From positions 558,001-622,000 of the forward strand of contig NZ_CP045430.1 of the NCBI RefSeq assembly GCF_005886805.2: a DNA stretch of 64,000 bases, given 5' to 3'. Under the pieces are notes generated by a model that ran no database searches, had not been told where the DNA came from, and saw only the letters and a program-made list of their open reading frames with translations. The first letter of the stretch is position 1. The number at the start of each line of letters is the position of its first letter. Below are positions 45,315-54,776 of this stretch, one piece after another. The DNA is from Pseudoalteromonas rubra (lineage in GTDB: Bacteria; Pseudomonadota; Gammaproteobacteria; Enterobacterales; Alteromonadaceae). A program made the translations under genes and the position numbers.

Positions 45315-46943
45315 TTATAGCTTAAACTGCTCAACACAAGATTTGAGGTCATGCGCCAGTTCACTGATTTCATGACAGGCATGAGAAATTTGATTTGCGC
45401 CTTCTGTCATTTCAACACCCGCGATATTAATATTCTCAATATTTCGGTTAAGCTCTTCCGACACCACTGACTGCTCGTTACACGCAGCCGCAATTTGAGT
45501 GCTCATGGCGGCTATGCTGTCAATTTCCTGCTCAATCTGACTGATGGTTTTACTGACCGTTTCGGTTTGCTCAACACACACGTCAATGCCCGTCTGACAA
45601 GTCCGGGTGGCTTCGCCTGTCTCTTTAGATTTTTGTTGCAAATCACTGACAATTTCGACAATTTGTGTGGTTGAATCTTGTGTCCGGCGTGCCAGTGAAC
45701 GCACTTCATCAGCTACCACGGCAAAACCTCGCCCTTGCGTACCTGCACGTGCCGCTTCAATGGCTGCGTTTAACGCCAGTAAATTAGTTTGCTCCGCAAT
45801 CTCGCGGATCACGTCCACAACCACATTGATGTTTTTAGAGTTCTTTTCAAGGTTGACGGCCAGATCTCCCGCATGCGTGACGGTATCCGCCACAGCAGAA
45901 ATATGTGAAATGCTGCTTCTCAGTGCAACACTTCCCTCGCGAGACTTCGTATGTGCCTGATTAGCGGATTCTGCCCCCATTTCTGTGCTTTGTGCCACCT
46001 CAGTCACTGCTGCCTGCATTTCAGTCATTGCCGAGGCAACGGACTGCAACTCATTTTGTTGATTCTCCATGCCTTTGGCATTTTGTGCCGAGATCATATT
46101 AACCTCTTCAACAGCAGAAGAGAGTAAGATAGCGCTGTCATTTATTTTCACAACAAGGCCATTTAGCTGCTGACGCATTTTCTCCAGTGATACCAATAAG
46201 GAGCCAAGTTCATTTTGACCCACCGAATCGATTTCAATGCGGGTACTCAGATCGCCGTTTGCGATATTTCCAGCCAGATTCATGGCTTTTTCCAGCGGTC
46301 GCCTGACTGCCCCACTGAGCACGATACAGATCAGTGCAATCATTAATGCTGACACTAAGGTGCTAATAATAATGGCCTTAATCACTATGTTAACGGCCCT
46401 GACCGCTGAATTTTCAGCGCTGCCCACATTGTCACTGTTTATTTTTTCCAGTGCACTAAGCTCATCCATTGCTCTGGAAAAGGTAGGATAGCTGTTGAGC
46501 ACAATGTCATTCGCCTGAGCTACTTTGGCATTACGCACCAGAGAATTGAAATCAGAGGTTGCGGCTGCATACTGTCGCCATGCCCGGGCAAAGGCCTCAA
46601 ACTGGCGCTGTTCTATATCTGAAACGTCCAACTGGCTGTACAGATGTATTTTACGATCAACGCCGCTTCGTAAATCATTCAAAATAGACAACCACTCGGC
46701 CATTTGTGGATGTTCCGGGTTCATGGTCGCACCAAACTCGTCTTTACGTATGGTGGTCAAGTCTATTTTAATATCCTTCACTATCTCAACAGAGGGAATA
46801 CTTGTTTGCACAATAAAGCTCAGATCATCGCGGACGCCACTCAGTCCGTTATAGGTCAGTAAACTCACTGCGAAAAAAACTAAAAATACAGATGAAAAAC
46901 TCAGGCCAATTTGTTTGGTAATTGATAAGTCTTTTATTGCCAT
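45315..46943 (-). CDS. Methyl-accepting chemotaxis protein
   Basis: 542 residues. First helix about 10-30, a periplasmic four-helix-bundle sensor (about 31-188), second helix about 190-212, HAMP domain ([20 protein letters not shown]), then the signalling domain. Its tip carries the invariant [20 protein letters not shown] and [15 protein letters not shown] segments that contact CheA and CheW. There is no C-terminal NWETF-type CheR tether. The four-helix sensor usually binds small molecules such as amino acids. It is monocistronic; an unrelated minus-strand terminator sits 48-97 bp upstream of its start. Confidence 0.95.
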   Translation of the reverse strand: MAIKDLSITKQIGLSFSSVFLVFFAVSLLTYNGLSGVRDDLSFIVQTSIPSVEIVKDIKIDLTTIRKDEFGATMNPEHPQMAEWLSILNDLRSGVDRKIHLYSQLDVSDIEQRQFEAFARAWRQYAAATSDFNSLVRNAKVAQANDIVLNSYPTFSRAMDELSALEKINSDNVGSAENSAVRAVNIVIKAIIISTLVSALMIALICIVLSGAVRRPLEKAMNLAGNIANGDLSTRIEIDSVGQNELGSLLVSLEKMRQQLNGLVVKINDSAILLSSAVEEVNMISAQNAKGMENQQNELQSVASAMTEMQAAVTEVAQSTEMGAESANQAHTKSREGSVALRSSISHISAVADTVTHAGDLAVNLEKNSKNINVVVDVIREIAEQTNLLALNAAIEAARAGTQGRGFAVVADEVRSLARRTQDSTTQIVEIVSDLQQKSKETGEATRTCQTGIDVCVEQTETVSKTISQIEQEIDSIAAMSTQIAAACNEQSVVSEELNRNIENINIAGVEMTEGANQISHACHEISELAHDLKSCVEQFKL

Positions 46944-47535
46944 GCTCTTTATATAGGTCCCTAATTAGATAATGACTAAAGTGAACAAAAAACCGCCAGA
47001 GCTCGCCCCTCAGGTAGCACTCTGGCGGTTATCATTAAATACGGTATATTGAGTTAGCACTGAGGCATTTATGTTTGAAATCAGCATACCTATGCAGCAG
47101 TATGAATTATAAAACGCGTGCAGTACCAGCTGCGAGAGGCGTATAAATTCCACACGCCACAACTCAATATTTAATCAACCATTATAATGGATTGGCAAAT
47201 GCGGGGGAATGGAATATTTATTAAGAATTCAGTATTAAATTTCTGTTTTTATGAATAAAAAACAAATAGAGATCAAAAAACAAACCCTCATTAACAAGCA
47301 TAAAACACACTGATTAAATACGTATTGGATCATTACAAAATCGAGTTGACCAATGACTCCTGTGCTGAATGATGTTGTGCTGCCATTGCAGCCCGAACTT
47401 GAACTATATTTTAGACCTTCGGCACTGACGACTTTTCTATTCAATGAGATAATATGCAAATCAGGTTGCTTTTGGCCAATACTGATCTGGCCTTGGGCGT
47501 AAAGCGTATCGTGTTAAAAGCAATGGGAACAGATT
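46944..47535. other. Intergenic region with a minus-strand terminator and a Ser/Cys-rich frame
   Basis: 592 bp. Apart from the terminator at 46985-47040 it is AT-rich. An open minus-strand frame (47235-47459 from a TTG, open further up) begins with a polar stretch containing SSSSGCNGSTTS and ends in a hydrophobic, Cys-rich tail; it lacks a ribosome site. The terminator implies that some minus-strand transcript starts in this region, either a small RNA or a short coding RNA. Confidence 0.35.
46985..47040 (-). terminator. Rho-independent terminator with no obvious gene before it
   Basis: Perfect 11-bp arms AACCGCCAGAG and CTCTGGCGGTT around a 28-nt loop; on the minus strand six T follow. It stands just before the chemoreceptor gene, not after a known gene. 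Confidence 0.75.
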
Positions 47536-47922
47536 ATGCGTGAACTAACCATATTTTATGACGGCACCTGTCCGCTGTGCGTAAAGGAAATGACGACACT
47601 GACAAAACGCGACACGGCAAAGCGGATCGCAACAGTAGATATCTACAGTGAGGACTTTGCACAGTATCCAACCATTGACGCAAATGAAGCAAATACGATT
47701 TTACATGCGCTCGATGCAGACGGTAATCTAATACTTGGTCTTGATGTCACACATCAGGCCTGGCGACTGGTGGGGATGGGATGGTTATACGCGCCACTAA
47801 GATGGCCAATCATAAAGCCACTAGCAGACAAACTCTATTTAGTGTTTGCAAAAAACCGCTACCGTATTTCTTATTGGCTCACCGGCCGCTCCCGGTGTGA
47901 CAATGGCGTATGTCGAAAATAA
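47536..47922 (+). CDS. DUF393 / DCC family thiol-disulfide protein
   Basis: 128 residues. The N-terminus holds FYDGTCPLCVKEM, the DxxCxxC motif that names the DCC family and that resembles a thioredoxin-like redox site. Later GLDVTHQAWRLVGMGWLYAPLRWP and the closing YRIR/SYW segment with a further Cys are also typical. Members are thought to act in thiol-disulfide exchange, but substrates are unknown. No signal peptide is present. A GGGAACAG site precedes the ATG. It faces the lipase foldase gene. Confidence 0.88.
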   Translation: MRELTIFYDGTCPLCVKEMTTLTKRDTAKRIATVDIYSEDFAQYPTIDANEANTILHALDADGNLILGLDVTHQAWRLVGMGWLYAPLRWPIIKPLADKLYLVFAKNRYRISYWLTGRSRCDNGVCRK

Positions 47923-47945
47923 GGCATATGTTGTCTCCTTAAAGA

Positions 47946-48803
47946 TTAATGCGCCTGTGACAAGATAACGGACAGTCTTTTTCGCTCGTTTTGTGTGAAC
48001 AAGTCGCGTGTCAGCGATGTCAGTGCTTCATCAGACGCGCCTTTTTCTAAAAGCTCAGACCGTCGTTGTTTATACTCGCTTACTCGCTGCGTCCAACTGG
48101 ATTGATTGTGACGAACTTGCATCAACCGCTGTGCTGCTGCATCTCCATACCGGGCACTGAGCTGATTGTAATCCATGTTGTGCCAACTGTGTTTTAGCGT
48201 GATCAGGGTTTGGGTGGCCTCAATCGTTTGTCGCTCTGTTTGCGGTAACTGACTGATGTGCGCGTCAATCAGCTCAGTCCGGGTCTGCTCGCTCAGGGTT
48301 TTGTCAGATAAAATCTGCCAGCGTGCTAAGGTCTGAGCATGCCAACGGTTCTCGCCTTCAAACCAAGCGGCTATCACTTCAGCGGAAAAGTACAGTCCCT
48401 GAAGCGTTTGCAGTGCTTCAAAACGCTCGTGCATAGTCAGATTAGTATCTACCTGAGTCAGTGCCTGTTTATAGGCCATATAATCGTGGGCGATATCCCT
48501 CAAACAGGGTGGTAGGCGATGTGTCTGTTGCGCCCAGTGCTGTTCCAGTTGCTCGTTTTGCAATAACAAAACCCAGTCGTCGAGCTGATGCTTATGTGCC
48601 CGGGTAATGACGCTGCAATGCTCAGGCTCTGCTGGCATCACAGCTTCAAACTGCGCTTTAATCTGGTGTGGCGTCTCCGTCACTACGCGTGCGGAGCCAG
48701 TCACTATCTCAGTGGTTACTTCAGGGTCCCGTTCGAGTAACAGAGTCCAAAGGCAAACACTTAGCCCAACACAACTGAGTGAAAGTAGACGCCAATACCT
48801 CAT
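47946..48803 (-). CDS. lifO: Lipase-specific foldase (lipase chaperone)
   Basis: 285 residues. An N-terminal transmembrane anchor (residues 5-22) is followed by a long, helical periplasmic body, with LSEQTRTELIDAHISQLP and the closing LTRDLFTQNERKRLSVI typical of Lif proteins. Lif is a membrane-bound steric chaperone that folds its partner lipase in the periplasm before type II secretion. Its ATG overlaps the lipase stop by four bases (ATGA), the standard lip-lif arrangement. The N-terminal RxxFDY-type motif is not obvious here. Confidence 0.9.
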   Translation of the reverse strand: MRYWRLLSLSCVGLSVCLWTLLLERDPEVTTEIVTGSARVVTETPHQIKAQFEAVMPAEPEHCSVITRAHKHQLDDWVLLLQNEQLEQHWAQQTHRLPPCLRDIAHDYMAYKQALTQVDTNLTMHERFEALQTLQGLYFSAEVIAAWFEGENRWHAQTLARWQILSDKTLSEQTRTELIDAHISQLPQTERQTIEATQTLITLKHSWHNMDYNQLSARYGDAAAQRLMQVRHNQSSWTQRVSEYKQRRSELLEKGASDEALTSLTRDLFTQNERKRLSVILSQAH

Positions 48804-49717
48804 AGATTTAACCCCTTCAGACGGCGAATATGCTGGCGATACACAGTCAGAGGATCCGTTTCGAACAGGTGATGAATCCCAATGGTCTGATTAACCTGAT
48901 CCAGGTGGTTCATCTTAAAATCATTGCCAATCACGTAACCAAGGTTACTTGAACAAGCCGAAACCAGGCCGTCATTGGCTTCGTCAAATACACCTGAGAA
49001 CAACAACAAGGCATTATCAGCCGGATCCAGCAGATTGGTCCATGCCCGACTGCCACTCCAGGAAAAATAGTACACACCGTTACTGGCCAGCGTCTCACCC
49101 TGACCGCAATACTGAGCCGGCACGCCTTCAGGGTACTTTTGATTAAAAGCAATGGTACCTTCAGTGGTCAGTGCGCTCAGCGCTTCAAGGGCATCTTTGG
49201 GCGCCGTTGGCTTGCCTGACAATAAATCAATCAATCCAGCCAGACCATTGGCCAAAGACGCTAAGAACTGCTCTGAAAAAGACCCCTGATCTACACCTCC
49301 ACGCACCACATCAGCAAAGCGGCTACCCCAGTTAACCCCGCCAATACTGGTTACCGATGCAACCCATTGGGGCCTAACCGATGCCACATAGCGAATGGTT
49401 TGTGCGCCCTGGCTATGGCCAATCAGGTTGACTTTGTCTTTGCCTGTCAATGCTCTGATCAGCGCAACCTGCTCCAACAGTTGCTCACCACGCAGCTCTG
49501 AGTTGTGTGCCGATGAGACTTCTGCCACATAAACATTCCCGCCTTCCTGGCGGATCACCGAAGGCACCCGATAGAAATAATCGACCCCTAGCAAATTATC
49601 AAAACCAAACAGGCCATGAACCAGCACTACTGGGTATTCGAGCTCATCATTACTGTGCGCCAGTTGCGCAAAGAGTGACATCACGCAAAGTAAGAGTGAG
49701 AGTGTTATTTTTTTCAT
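48800..49717 (-). CDS. lipA: Secreted triacylglycerol lipase, family I
   Basis: 305 residues. Signal peptide about 1-22 (LAHSN). VVLVHGLFGFDNLLGVDYFYRV gives the oxyanion HG, GHSQGAQTIRY the nucleophile Ser, and the later DEANDGLVS (Asp) and DQVNQTIGIHHLF (His) the rest of the triad. Cys residues near 210 and 255 match the disulfide of family I lipases, and the Asp pair near the C-terminus can hold the calcium ion. It hydrolyses long-chain triacylglycerols outside the cell after folding by the foldase encoded next. Confidence 0.94.
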   Translation of the reverse strand: MKKITLSLLLCVMSLFAQLAHSNDELEYPVVLVHGLFGFDNLLGVDYFYRVPSVIRQEGGNVYVAEVSSAHNSELRGEQLLEQVALIRALTGKDKVNLIGHSQGAQTIRYVASVRPQWVASVTSIGGVNWGSRFADVVRGGVDQGSFSEQFLASLANGLAGLIDLLSGKPTAPKDALEALSALTTEGTIAFNQKYPEGVPAQYCGQGETLASNGVYYFSWSGSRAWTNLLDPADNALLLFSGVFDEANDGLVSACSSNLGYVIGNDFKMNHLDQVNQTIGIHHLFETDPLTVYRQHIRRLKGLNL

Positions 49718-50382
49718 TTACTTGCTCCAAAAGTTACAATTTAGCAACAAAAGAGTAGTTCATAGTGGTAAGAGGTCAAGCCTCATCGTTTAAAAAACAC
49801 ACTAAAAAGTCCCCAAAGCTTAGGCTACGCTCGCTCATCAAGTTCCTGATAACAGCTGAATTAGCAAATTAACAATTGATAATTAATAACTTTTTATAAG
49901 TTTTGAAGTTACGCGACGTTTTCACTGAAATGGCCAAACACGCATTGTGTTACAGATGCAAGAATTAGGGCAATTACGTTAAAATTTAAAACGTATGAAA
50001 ATCCACACCAATCACTTTGAGATTTGCTTATGGTCCAAGTAACACCATGATTGTTATATAAAACCTCTTCTTCAATTGCTCAGCCTATTGCAATACCATG
50101 GCCTGTAATGCCGATGTAATGTCAGGTTTAGTTGATTTGTCGTTTACTTGAACTAGTTTTTGGTGAGACAAACGCAGCGCCTGAACTTCCCAGTGTGATA
50201 ACGCCGTCTGTTATCGTCAGCTCGCTTAGTTCTGACCTTGTCTCTTCTATATGTACCGTCGAAGTCTGCTTGCTATACAGGTTTAATGCTCTCGGAGCCA
50301 GGTAGTCCGTGTGGGGTCGCACGTTAGTTCCTTTCGCAATAAACATCCGTAAGTGAGCGACTTAACCCATAAAGGAACTAAA
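49718..50382. other. Long intergenic region upstream of the ferritin/LodA/LodB operon
   Basis: About 660 bp between the lipase gene (minus) and the ferritin-like gene (plus). It holds one candidate minus-strand small gene (50128-50322). TTAGTTCCTTT at 50324-50334 and AAAGGAACTAA at 50371-50381 form an 11-bp inverted repeat, produced by the two ribosome sites pointing away from each other. The remaining 400 bp are AT-rich with no ORF I would support. Confidence 0.4.
50128..50322 (-). CDS. Candidate small protein divergent from the LodA operon
   Basis: 64 codons from a GTG at 50320-50322 that has AAAGGA six bases before it; an in-frame ATG at 50346 lacks such a site. The peptide is polar (RPHTDYLAPR, then TSTVHIEETRSELSELTI) and ends in DGVITLGSSGAAFVS and a Lys/Ser tail. 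No signal peptide, no recognised family. The start lies only 60 bp from that of the ferritin-like gene on the other strand. It may be a genuine small protein or peptide precursor; evidence is the ribosome site and context only. Confidence 0.4.
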   Translation of the reverse strand: MRPHTDYLAPRALNLYSKQTSTVHIEETRSELSELTITDGVITLGSSGAAFVSPKTSSSKRQIN

Positions 50383-51384
50383 ATGATTAAACTCGAGAAC
50401 CCGTCAAATTTTTTGATGGCAAAACCATTACAAAAGCCAAAAAAAGTGACATGTGGCTGGACTGCTGAACAATTACATGAACACTTACAGTGGGCGGTTG
50501 ACGTTGAGATGTACACCATTCCATTTTACATGGCTGCTATGTATTCCATTAAAGATCAATCTACTGAAGCTGGTCGCTTGATCAAGTCGGTCGTGAACCA
50601 GGAGATGTTACACCTGCAAAGCGCAGCAAACCTTGCCAACGCCTATGGCACTAATCTTGAGATCCGCGCCCCTCTGTACGGCACAACCATTCCACATCTG
50701 GATTTTGACCTGGATGACCCTAACCCGAAAAACATCTACTTCCCACATTCAACGGCCATCGGCGCATTTGACGTGGAAAGACTGAATACCATGTGTATTA
50801 TCGAATTCCCCACCTGGAAAGAGAAAGGCGGCACCGGTGCCACAGATGAATATGGCTCCATTGGCGAGTTATACGCTGCAATCAAAGCTGGCTGTGAAGC
50901 ACGTGTTGATTTACTTCAGGCCAACGCAAAACAGGTAAACCACTTTGGTAACTTTTACCCTGATACGCAGCTGACAATCACCGAAGCTGGTTCTGATGGT
51001 TTGACTCAGGCCTACAACCTTATCGATTTAATCACCGATCAGGGAGAAGGGTATGAAAAAACAGCACAGTATATTCCGCCAGAATATCAAAATCGTGCCG
51101 ATGATATTCAGCCTACATGGGATCACTACGAAAAATTCACTTACCTGTTAAAACAGCCTTTGCCAGAAACCCACGCGCTTGTGCCTTACGGTGAACGACA
51201 AAAGAGCCTGCAACAAATTCAGTTGCAACACTTTAGCGAATTTCTGGAAATCATGAATACAACCTTCACGACAGGGAACACCCCGGATGACTTTGCAGTA
51301 GTGATGTACAAAAATGGCGCAGCTATCTCAGCCTGCTGGCAAAATGGCGTGTTGCCTTTGTTTTCAATGCCAAATGATCAATAA
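50383..51384 (+). CDS. Ferritin-like domain protein (VioB/RebD-type ferritin-like fold)
   Basis: 333 residues from ATG 50383, six bases after AAAGGA; a GTG at 50353 lacks a site. Residues about 20-130 show a ferritin-like diiron pattern: LHEHLQWAVDVEMYTIPFYMAAMYSI with Glu in the first helix, and VVNQEMLHLQSAANLANAYG with an ExxH-like QEMLH in the second. The rest (DDPNPKNIYFPHS, FPTWKEK, and further helices) fits the ferritin-like domain also found in VioB-type enzymes that use iron to couple or oxidise amino-acid-derived imines. It precedes the LodA-like gene by 11 bp in the same operon, so it may act on the oxidase product or help form its cofactor. Confidence 0.85.
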   Translation: MIKLENPSNFLMAKPLQKPKKVTCGWTAEQLHEHLQWAVDVEMYTIPFYMAAMYSIKDQSTEAGRLIKSVVNQEMLHLQSAANLANAYGTNLEIRAPLYGTTIPHLDFDLDDPNPKNIYFPHSTAIGAFDVERLNTMCIIEFPTWKEKGGTGATDEYGSIGELYAAIKAGCEARVDLLQANAKQVNHFGNFYPDTQLTITEAGSDGLTQAYNLIDLITDQGEGYEKTAQYIPPEYQNRADDIQPTWDHYEKFTYLLKQPLPETHALVPYGERQKSLQQIQLQHFSEFLEIMNTTFTTGNTPDDFAVVMYKNGAAISACWQNGVLPLFSMPNDQ

Positions 51385-51395
51385 GGAATGTCATC

Positions 51396-53564
51396 ATGTC
51401 TAAAACACTATTCAAAATTCATCCTGCTATTGGCATTGCACGCGTTGGTAACAGTGAAGAATATTACCTGGCGCCTGAGAGCATCGCTGCACTACCTCAG
51501 CCAGGCAAACCACAGAAAACCACGGGGGGATTGCCGCTCGATCCAGCTACAGATGAAGTGATCACCAGCTCTCAATTGCGCGATGAGCAAGGTGCTTTTA
51601 AACGCCAGGCAGCACGCTTTCGTGTGTTTGCTTACACTGACGTTGATCAGCCGAGCTACCCTGAACAAGGCCATAGCCAGGAGCTGACTATGGGCGCCAG
51701 CTTTCAGGGCAAAACCGTGACTAACATCAAATGGTGTGTGCATCTGGCCAATAAGAAATCAGCCTGGTTCGTAAACGACGACGACCACGGTGTCGTTGCC
51801 TACGAAAATGGTAAATTCCCGGTGTTACGTAACCTGTCTGAGGGCCTGGACCCTTACAATGAAAGCCGGTTATCCAGACTGGTCATAGACGCAGGCCCAC
51901 GCGTGGTTGACCGGGAGACGCCCGAGGCTGAGTTTGATAACAGCGAAGTAGCGGCTTACCTGAAAGACGGTAATAAAGTTGAAGTAGCGGATTACCCTAA
52001 ATCTTTCCCGTATATGCATTTTGACTACCTGGATATTCCAGAGAAAAATGAACAGGTGAGCAGTGCTCAGTTTAAGATTAAGGACGTGGTGGACCGCAGC
52101 GACATCCATAGAGCACGCACACCTTACGGGATCACCAGCCTGGGTGAGCTACACACCGATGCGCAAGGGCGTCTAATTGTTGCCGGTGGTTATGGCAAGG
52201 CTGTTGGCTGGAGGCTCGATAGCAAAGACAAGCCAGTGCCGATTGAAGGGCCCGTCAACAACGACCAGTGGTTTGACGATACGTCAGACGGTCCAGTGAC
52301 GGCTGTGGTTGAGTTTGACGACGGTAGCATCGAAGAAGTATTCGGCGGCTGGGCGGTTGTGACCGACCCCAGTTACGCACCACAAACATTGAATGTGGTT
52401 TCTCTGTTTGATGAAGCCTACGATACCTTTGTCAGAAAGCTGAATTTACAACCTGAGTTATATCGCGATGGTAAATTTAATCCGGATTATAAACCGGCAT
52501 TTGATGACCACATTAAACCGATCTTTAAAGCGACCGGGCAGCAACTGTGGAACGCCTACTTACCTGAAATTGCTATCCAGGCTCACAAATCGGTAGACGC
52601 CATCGTTGCAGAAGACGATCCGGACAGCACCATTTTAGCTGGCTTAGCCTATATTCGTCAGCCTAATCCGGGCACCGAGGCAACCTGGCGCTCGCAGTCG
52701 ATTGACGAAGGCGCACCACTGATGCCTCTGGCGTTAGGTGATTCCAGTGCAGCAGGTGGTAAACCCTTTTTAACCCCCACCGTTACTCAGTATCAGTTCC
52801 TGCACAGCTGGTCGAATCATAACTATGTGCACACAAGCGCGCAAAAGCTCAATGAGGGCGAATACCTGGATCGGGCGACTCTGCAAAACTGCCTAGGTGG
52901 ACGCTTTAGCCCGGGCATAGATATGACCTGGATCATTCGCGAGCCCGCCATGTATCAGGACTGGCTGACCGGTGCAGGACCATTTCGGATCAAGCATAAG
53001 CCGCTTAACTACGCAAGCGTGCAAACCGACAAGCCATTTTTGGGCTTGGGCTGGATCCCACAACATGAAGACGTTGAGCATTTGGGTTTAGAGCCAGGTG
53101 ATGCTACTAAGTTTATGGCCCTGCCCTGGCATGCGGATTATAACTCCTGTGCTATTCACCAGACTTCACCGAATGACCTCAATTCTGAAACTCTCTACTG
53201 GTCGTGGCCGGCGCAGCGCCCGGTTACAGTTTATGTAGCACAAGACTATGATATCAATAGCAAAGAACTACCGGCACAGCGTTACTCGGTACGAGGATCC
53301 GGCACTTATCCACAGGAAAACTCTCCAGAAGATAAACATGACTTAGCCAATGCCGGGCGCTTCTGGGAATACCGGGAAATGCTGACCAAGTGGGACGACA
53401 TTGGCGTAATAGTTCAGGGCACGGTGATTGATGATGGCAAACAGTACGCTGACCATGTTTACCTTGAAGTAGAAAGCCGGTTGAAGGGCTGTGAACCTGA
53501 GTTAGCCGACCCAACTCCCTGGCCAATGATCGGTGGTAATGGCACAGCAACGAAAAAGAAATAA
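51396..53564 (+). CDS. LodA/GoxA family cysteine-tryptophylquinone amino acid oxidase
   Basis: 722 residues, family size. The start KIHPAIGIARVGNSEEYYLAPE is the LodA signature. Cysteine tryptophylquinone should form from Cys499 in NCLGGRFSPGIDM and Trp578 in LPWHADYNSC, both conserved. YWSWPAQRP follows as usual. LodA oxidises lysine at its epsilon amino group and GoxA oxidises glycine, each giving ammonia and hydrogen peroxide; which substrate this one uses cannot be read from the sequence. These enzymes are often antimicrobial because of the peroxide. There is no signal peptide, as in the known members. The LodB-like gene follows after 9 bp. Confidence 0.93.
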   Translation: MSKTLFKIHPAIGIARVGNSEEYYLAPESIAALPQPGKPQKTTGGLPLDPATDEVITSSQLRDEQGAFKRQAARFRVFAYTDVDQPSYPEQGHSQELTMGASFQGKTVTNIKWCVHLANKKSAWFVNDDDHGVVAYENGKFPVLRNLSEGLDPYNESRLSRLVIDAGPRVVDRETPEAEFDNSEVAAYLKDGNKVEVADYPKSFPYMHFDYLDIPEKNEQVSSAQFKIKDVVDRSDIHRARTPYGITSLGELHTDAQGRLIVAGGYGKAVGWRLDSKDKPVPIEGPVNNDQWFDDTSDGPVTAVVEFDDGSIEEVFGGWAVVTDPSYAPQTLNVVSLFDEAYDTFVRKLNLQPELYRDGKFNPDYKPAFDDHIKPIFKATGQQLWNAYLPEIAIQAHKSVDAIVAEDDPDSTILAGLAYIRQPNPGTEATWRSQSIDEGAPLMPLALGDSSAAGGKPFLTPTVTQYQFLHSWSNHNYVHTSAQKLNEGEYLDRATLQNCLGGRFSPGIDMTWIIREPAMYQDWLTGAGPFRIKHKPLNYASVQTDKPFLGLGWIPQHEDVEHLGLEPGDATKFMALPWHADYNSCAIHQTSPNDLNSETLYWSWPAQRPVTVYVAQDYDINSKELPAQRYSVRGSGTYPQENSPEDKHDLANAGRFWEYREMLTKWDDIGVIVQGTVIDDGKQYADHVYLEVESRLKGCEPELADPTPWPMIGGNGTATKKK

Positions 53565-53573
53565 GGAAACATA

Positions 53574-54686
53574 ATGAGCGCGATTGATGACAGCAGGGAA
53601 TTTGACGTGGCCATTGTGGGTGGTGGTCCGGCAGGGACAGCCACGGGGATCGCGCTACAAAATATCGGCGTCGGCAGGGTTTTCCTTGCCGAAGCTGGTA
53701 GCTACAGCAAACCTAAAATTGGTGAGAGTATTCCGCCTGACACCCGTAAATTATTTCAACGCCTGAACATTGCTGATGCCTTTGAACAGCAAGACCATGA
53801 ACCTTGCCTGGGCAGTTTCTCCAGCTGGGGCAGCGCACAACTGGGGTTTAATGATAACTTGTTCAACCCCTATGGCGCGGGCTGGCATCTCGACAGACGT
53901 CGCTTTGACCAGTTTATGGCAGATCAGTTTAAGCAAAGGGGGGGTCACCTTGCCTGTGAAACGCGTTTTGCGTCTGTCTCTGTTGAGCACAACACGCTCC
54001 ATCCATTCCAGTTATCTTTTGACGATCAGCCGCCTGTACGATGTCGTTTTGTGGTGGATGCCACAGGTCAGTCTGCCATCGTTGCACGCAGGTTCGGCGC
54101 CCAACCCAAAATGCAGGATACGATGCTAAGCATTGCCGCTTATTTTGATTGCAAAGATACCGACTTAAATACACTCAAGCTGACTTTGCTTGAGGCCATC
54201 GACCTTGGCTGGTGGTATTGCGCCTCTATTCCAAACAACCAGCTGGTGGTCAGTTTGACAACCGATGCCCATATCGCCAAAGAGCATGGGCTGAAAGACC
54301 CCAAAAACTGGTTCGCCCTGTTACATCAGAGCGCACATGTGGCAGAGCGCGTACACAGCCTCGCCCCGCCTGCGCATTTACACAACTGGAAAACCCCCTC
54401 TAGTTTGCTTAACCCTCCGGCAGGCAATGGCTGGCTGGCAGTTGGCGACGCAGCATCCTGCTATGACCCCATCAGCTCTCAGGGGGTTTACAAAGCGCTG
54501 GCAACCGGGCTTAAAGCAGCACACGCCATCGCAGACTGGCTGGATAACAAGCCAACTACACTGGCTGAGTACCGGCAATTCATAGGCAATGAGTTTATTA
54601 ATTACCTCAGCCAAAGAGAATACTTCTACCAACAAGAGCAGCGCTGGCATGAGGCCGCATTCTGGCAGCAACGCCGGGCAAGCTGA
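53574..54686 (+). CDS. LodB-like FAD-dependent flavoprotein
   Basis: 370 residues. FDVAIVGGGPAGTATGIAL is the Rossmann motif for FAD, followed by GESIPPDTRKL, CRFVVDATGQSA and AVGDAASCYDPISSQGVYKAL, the closing FAD motif. LodB-type flavoproteins are required for making the tryptophylquinone of their partner oxidase; the adjacent position and small spacing (9 bp) mark this as the partner of the LodA-like protein. It belongs to the same superfamily as halogenases and geranylgeranyl reductases, but lacks the halogenase WxWxIP motif in what I can see. Last gene of the operon, followed by a terminator. Confidence 0.92.
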   Translation: MSAIDDSREFDVAIVGGGPAGTATGIALQNIGVGRVFLAEAGSYSKPKIGESIPPDTRKLFQRLNIADAFEQQDHEPCLGSFSSWGSAQLGFNDNLFNPYGAGWHLDRRRFDQFMADQFKQRGGHLACETRFASVSVEHNTLHPFQLSFDDQPPVRCRFVVDATGQSAIVARRFGAQPKMQDTMLSIAAYFDCKDTDLNTLKLTLLEAIDLGWWYCASIPNNQLVVSLTTDAHIAKEHGLKDPKNWFALLHQSAHVAERVHSLAPPAHLHNWKTPSSLLNPPAGNGWLAVGDAASCYDPISSQGVYKALATGLKAAHAIADWLDNKPTTLAEYRQFIGNEFINYLSQREYFYQQEQRWHEAAFWQQRRAS

Positions 54687-54721
54687 CGGTAATACAAATT
54701 ACCACTCAATAATCAACAAAC

Positions 54722-54748
54722 ATGCCCGCCAAGTCGGGCATTTTAGTT
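54722..54748 (+). terminator. Terminator of the ferritin/LodA/LodB operon
   Basis: Seven-base arms ATGCCCG and CGGGCAT with a 6-nt loop, followed by TTTAGTTTT, 36 bp after the LodB-like stop. Confidence 0.8.
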
Positions 54749-54776
54749 TTAAAATTTAGCTAATCCGGCAGTACGC

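Noticed and set aside
47235..47459. Ser/Cys-rich minus-strand frame, possible modified-peptide precursor
   Set aside because: Begins at a TTG with no ribosome site, has a long hydrophobic tail from AT-rich DNA, and no modifying enzyme is nearby. Kept only as part of the orphan-terminator finding.
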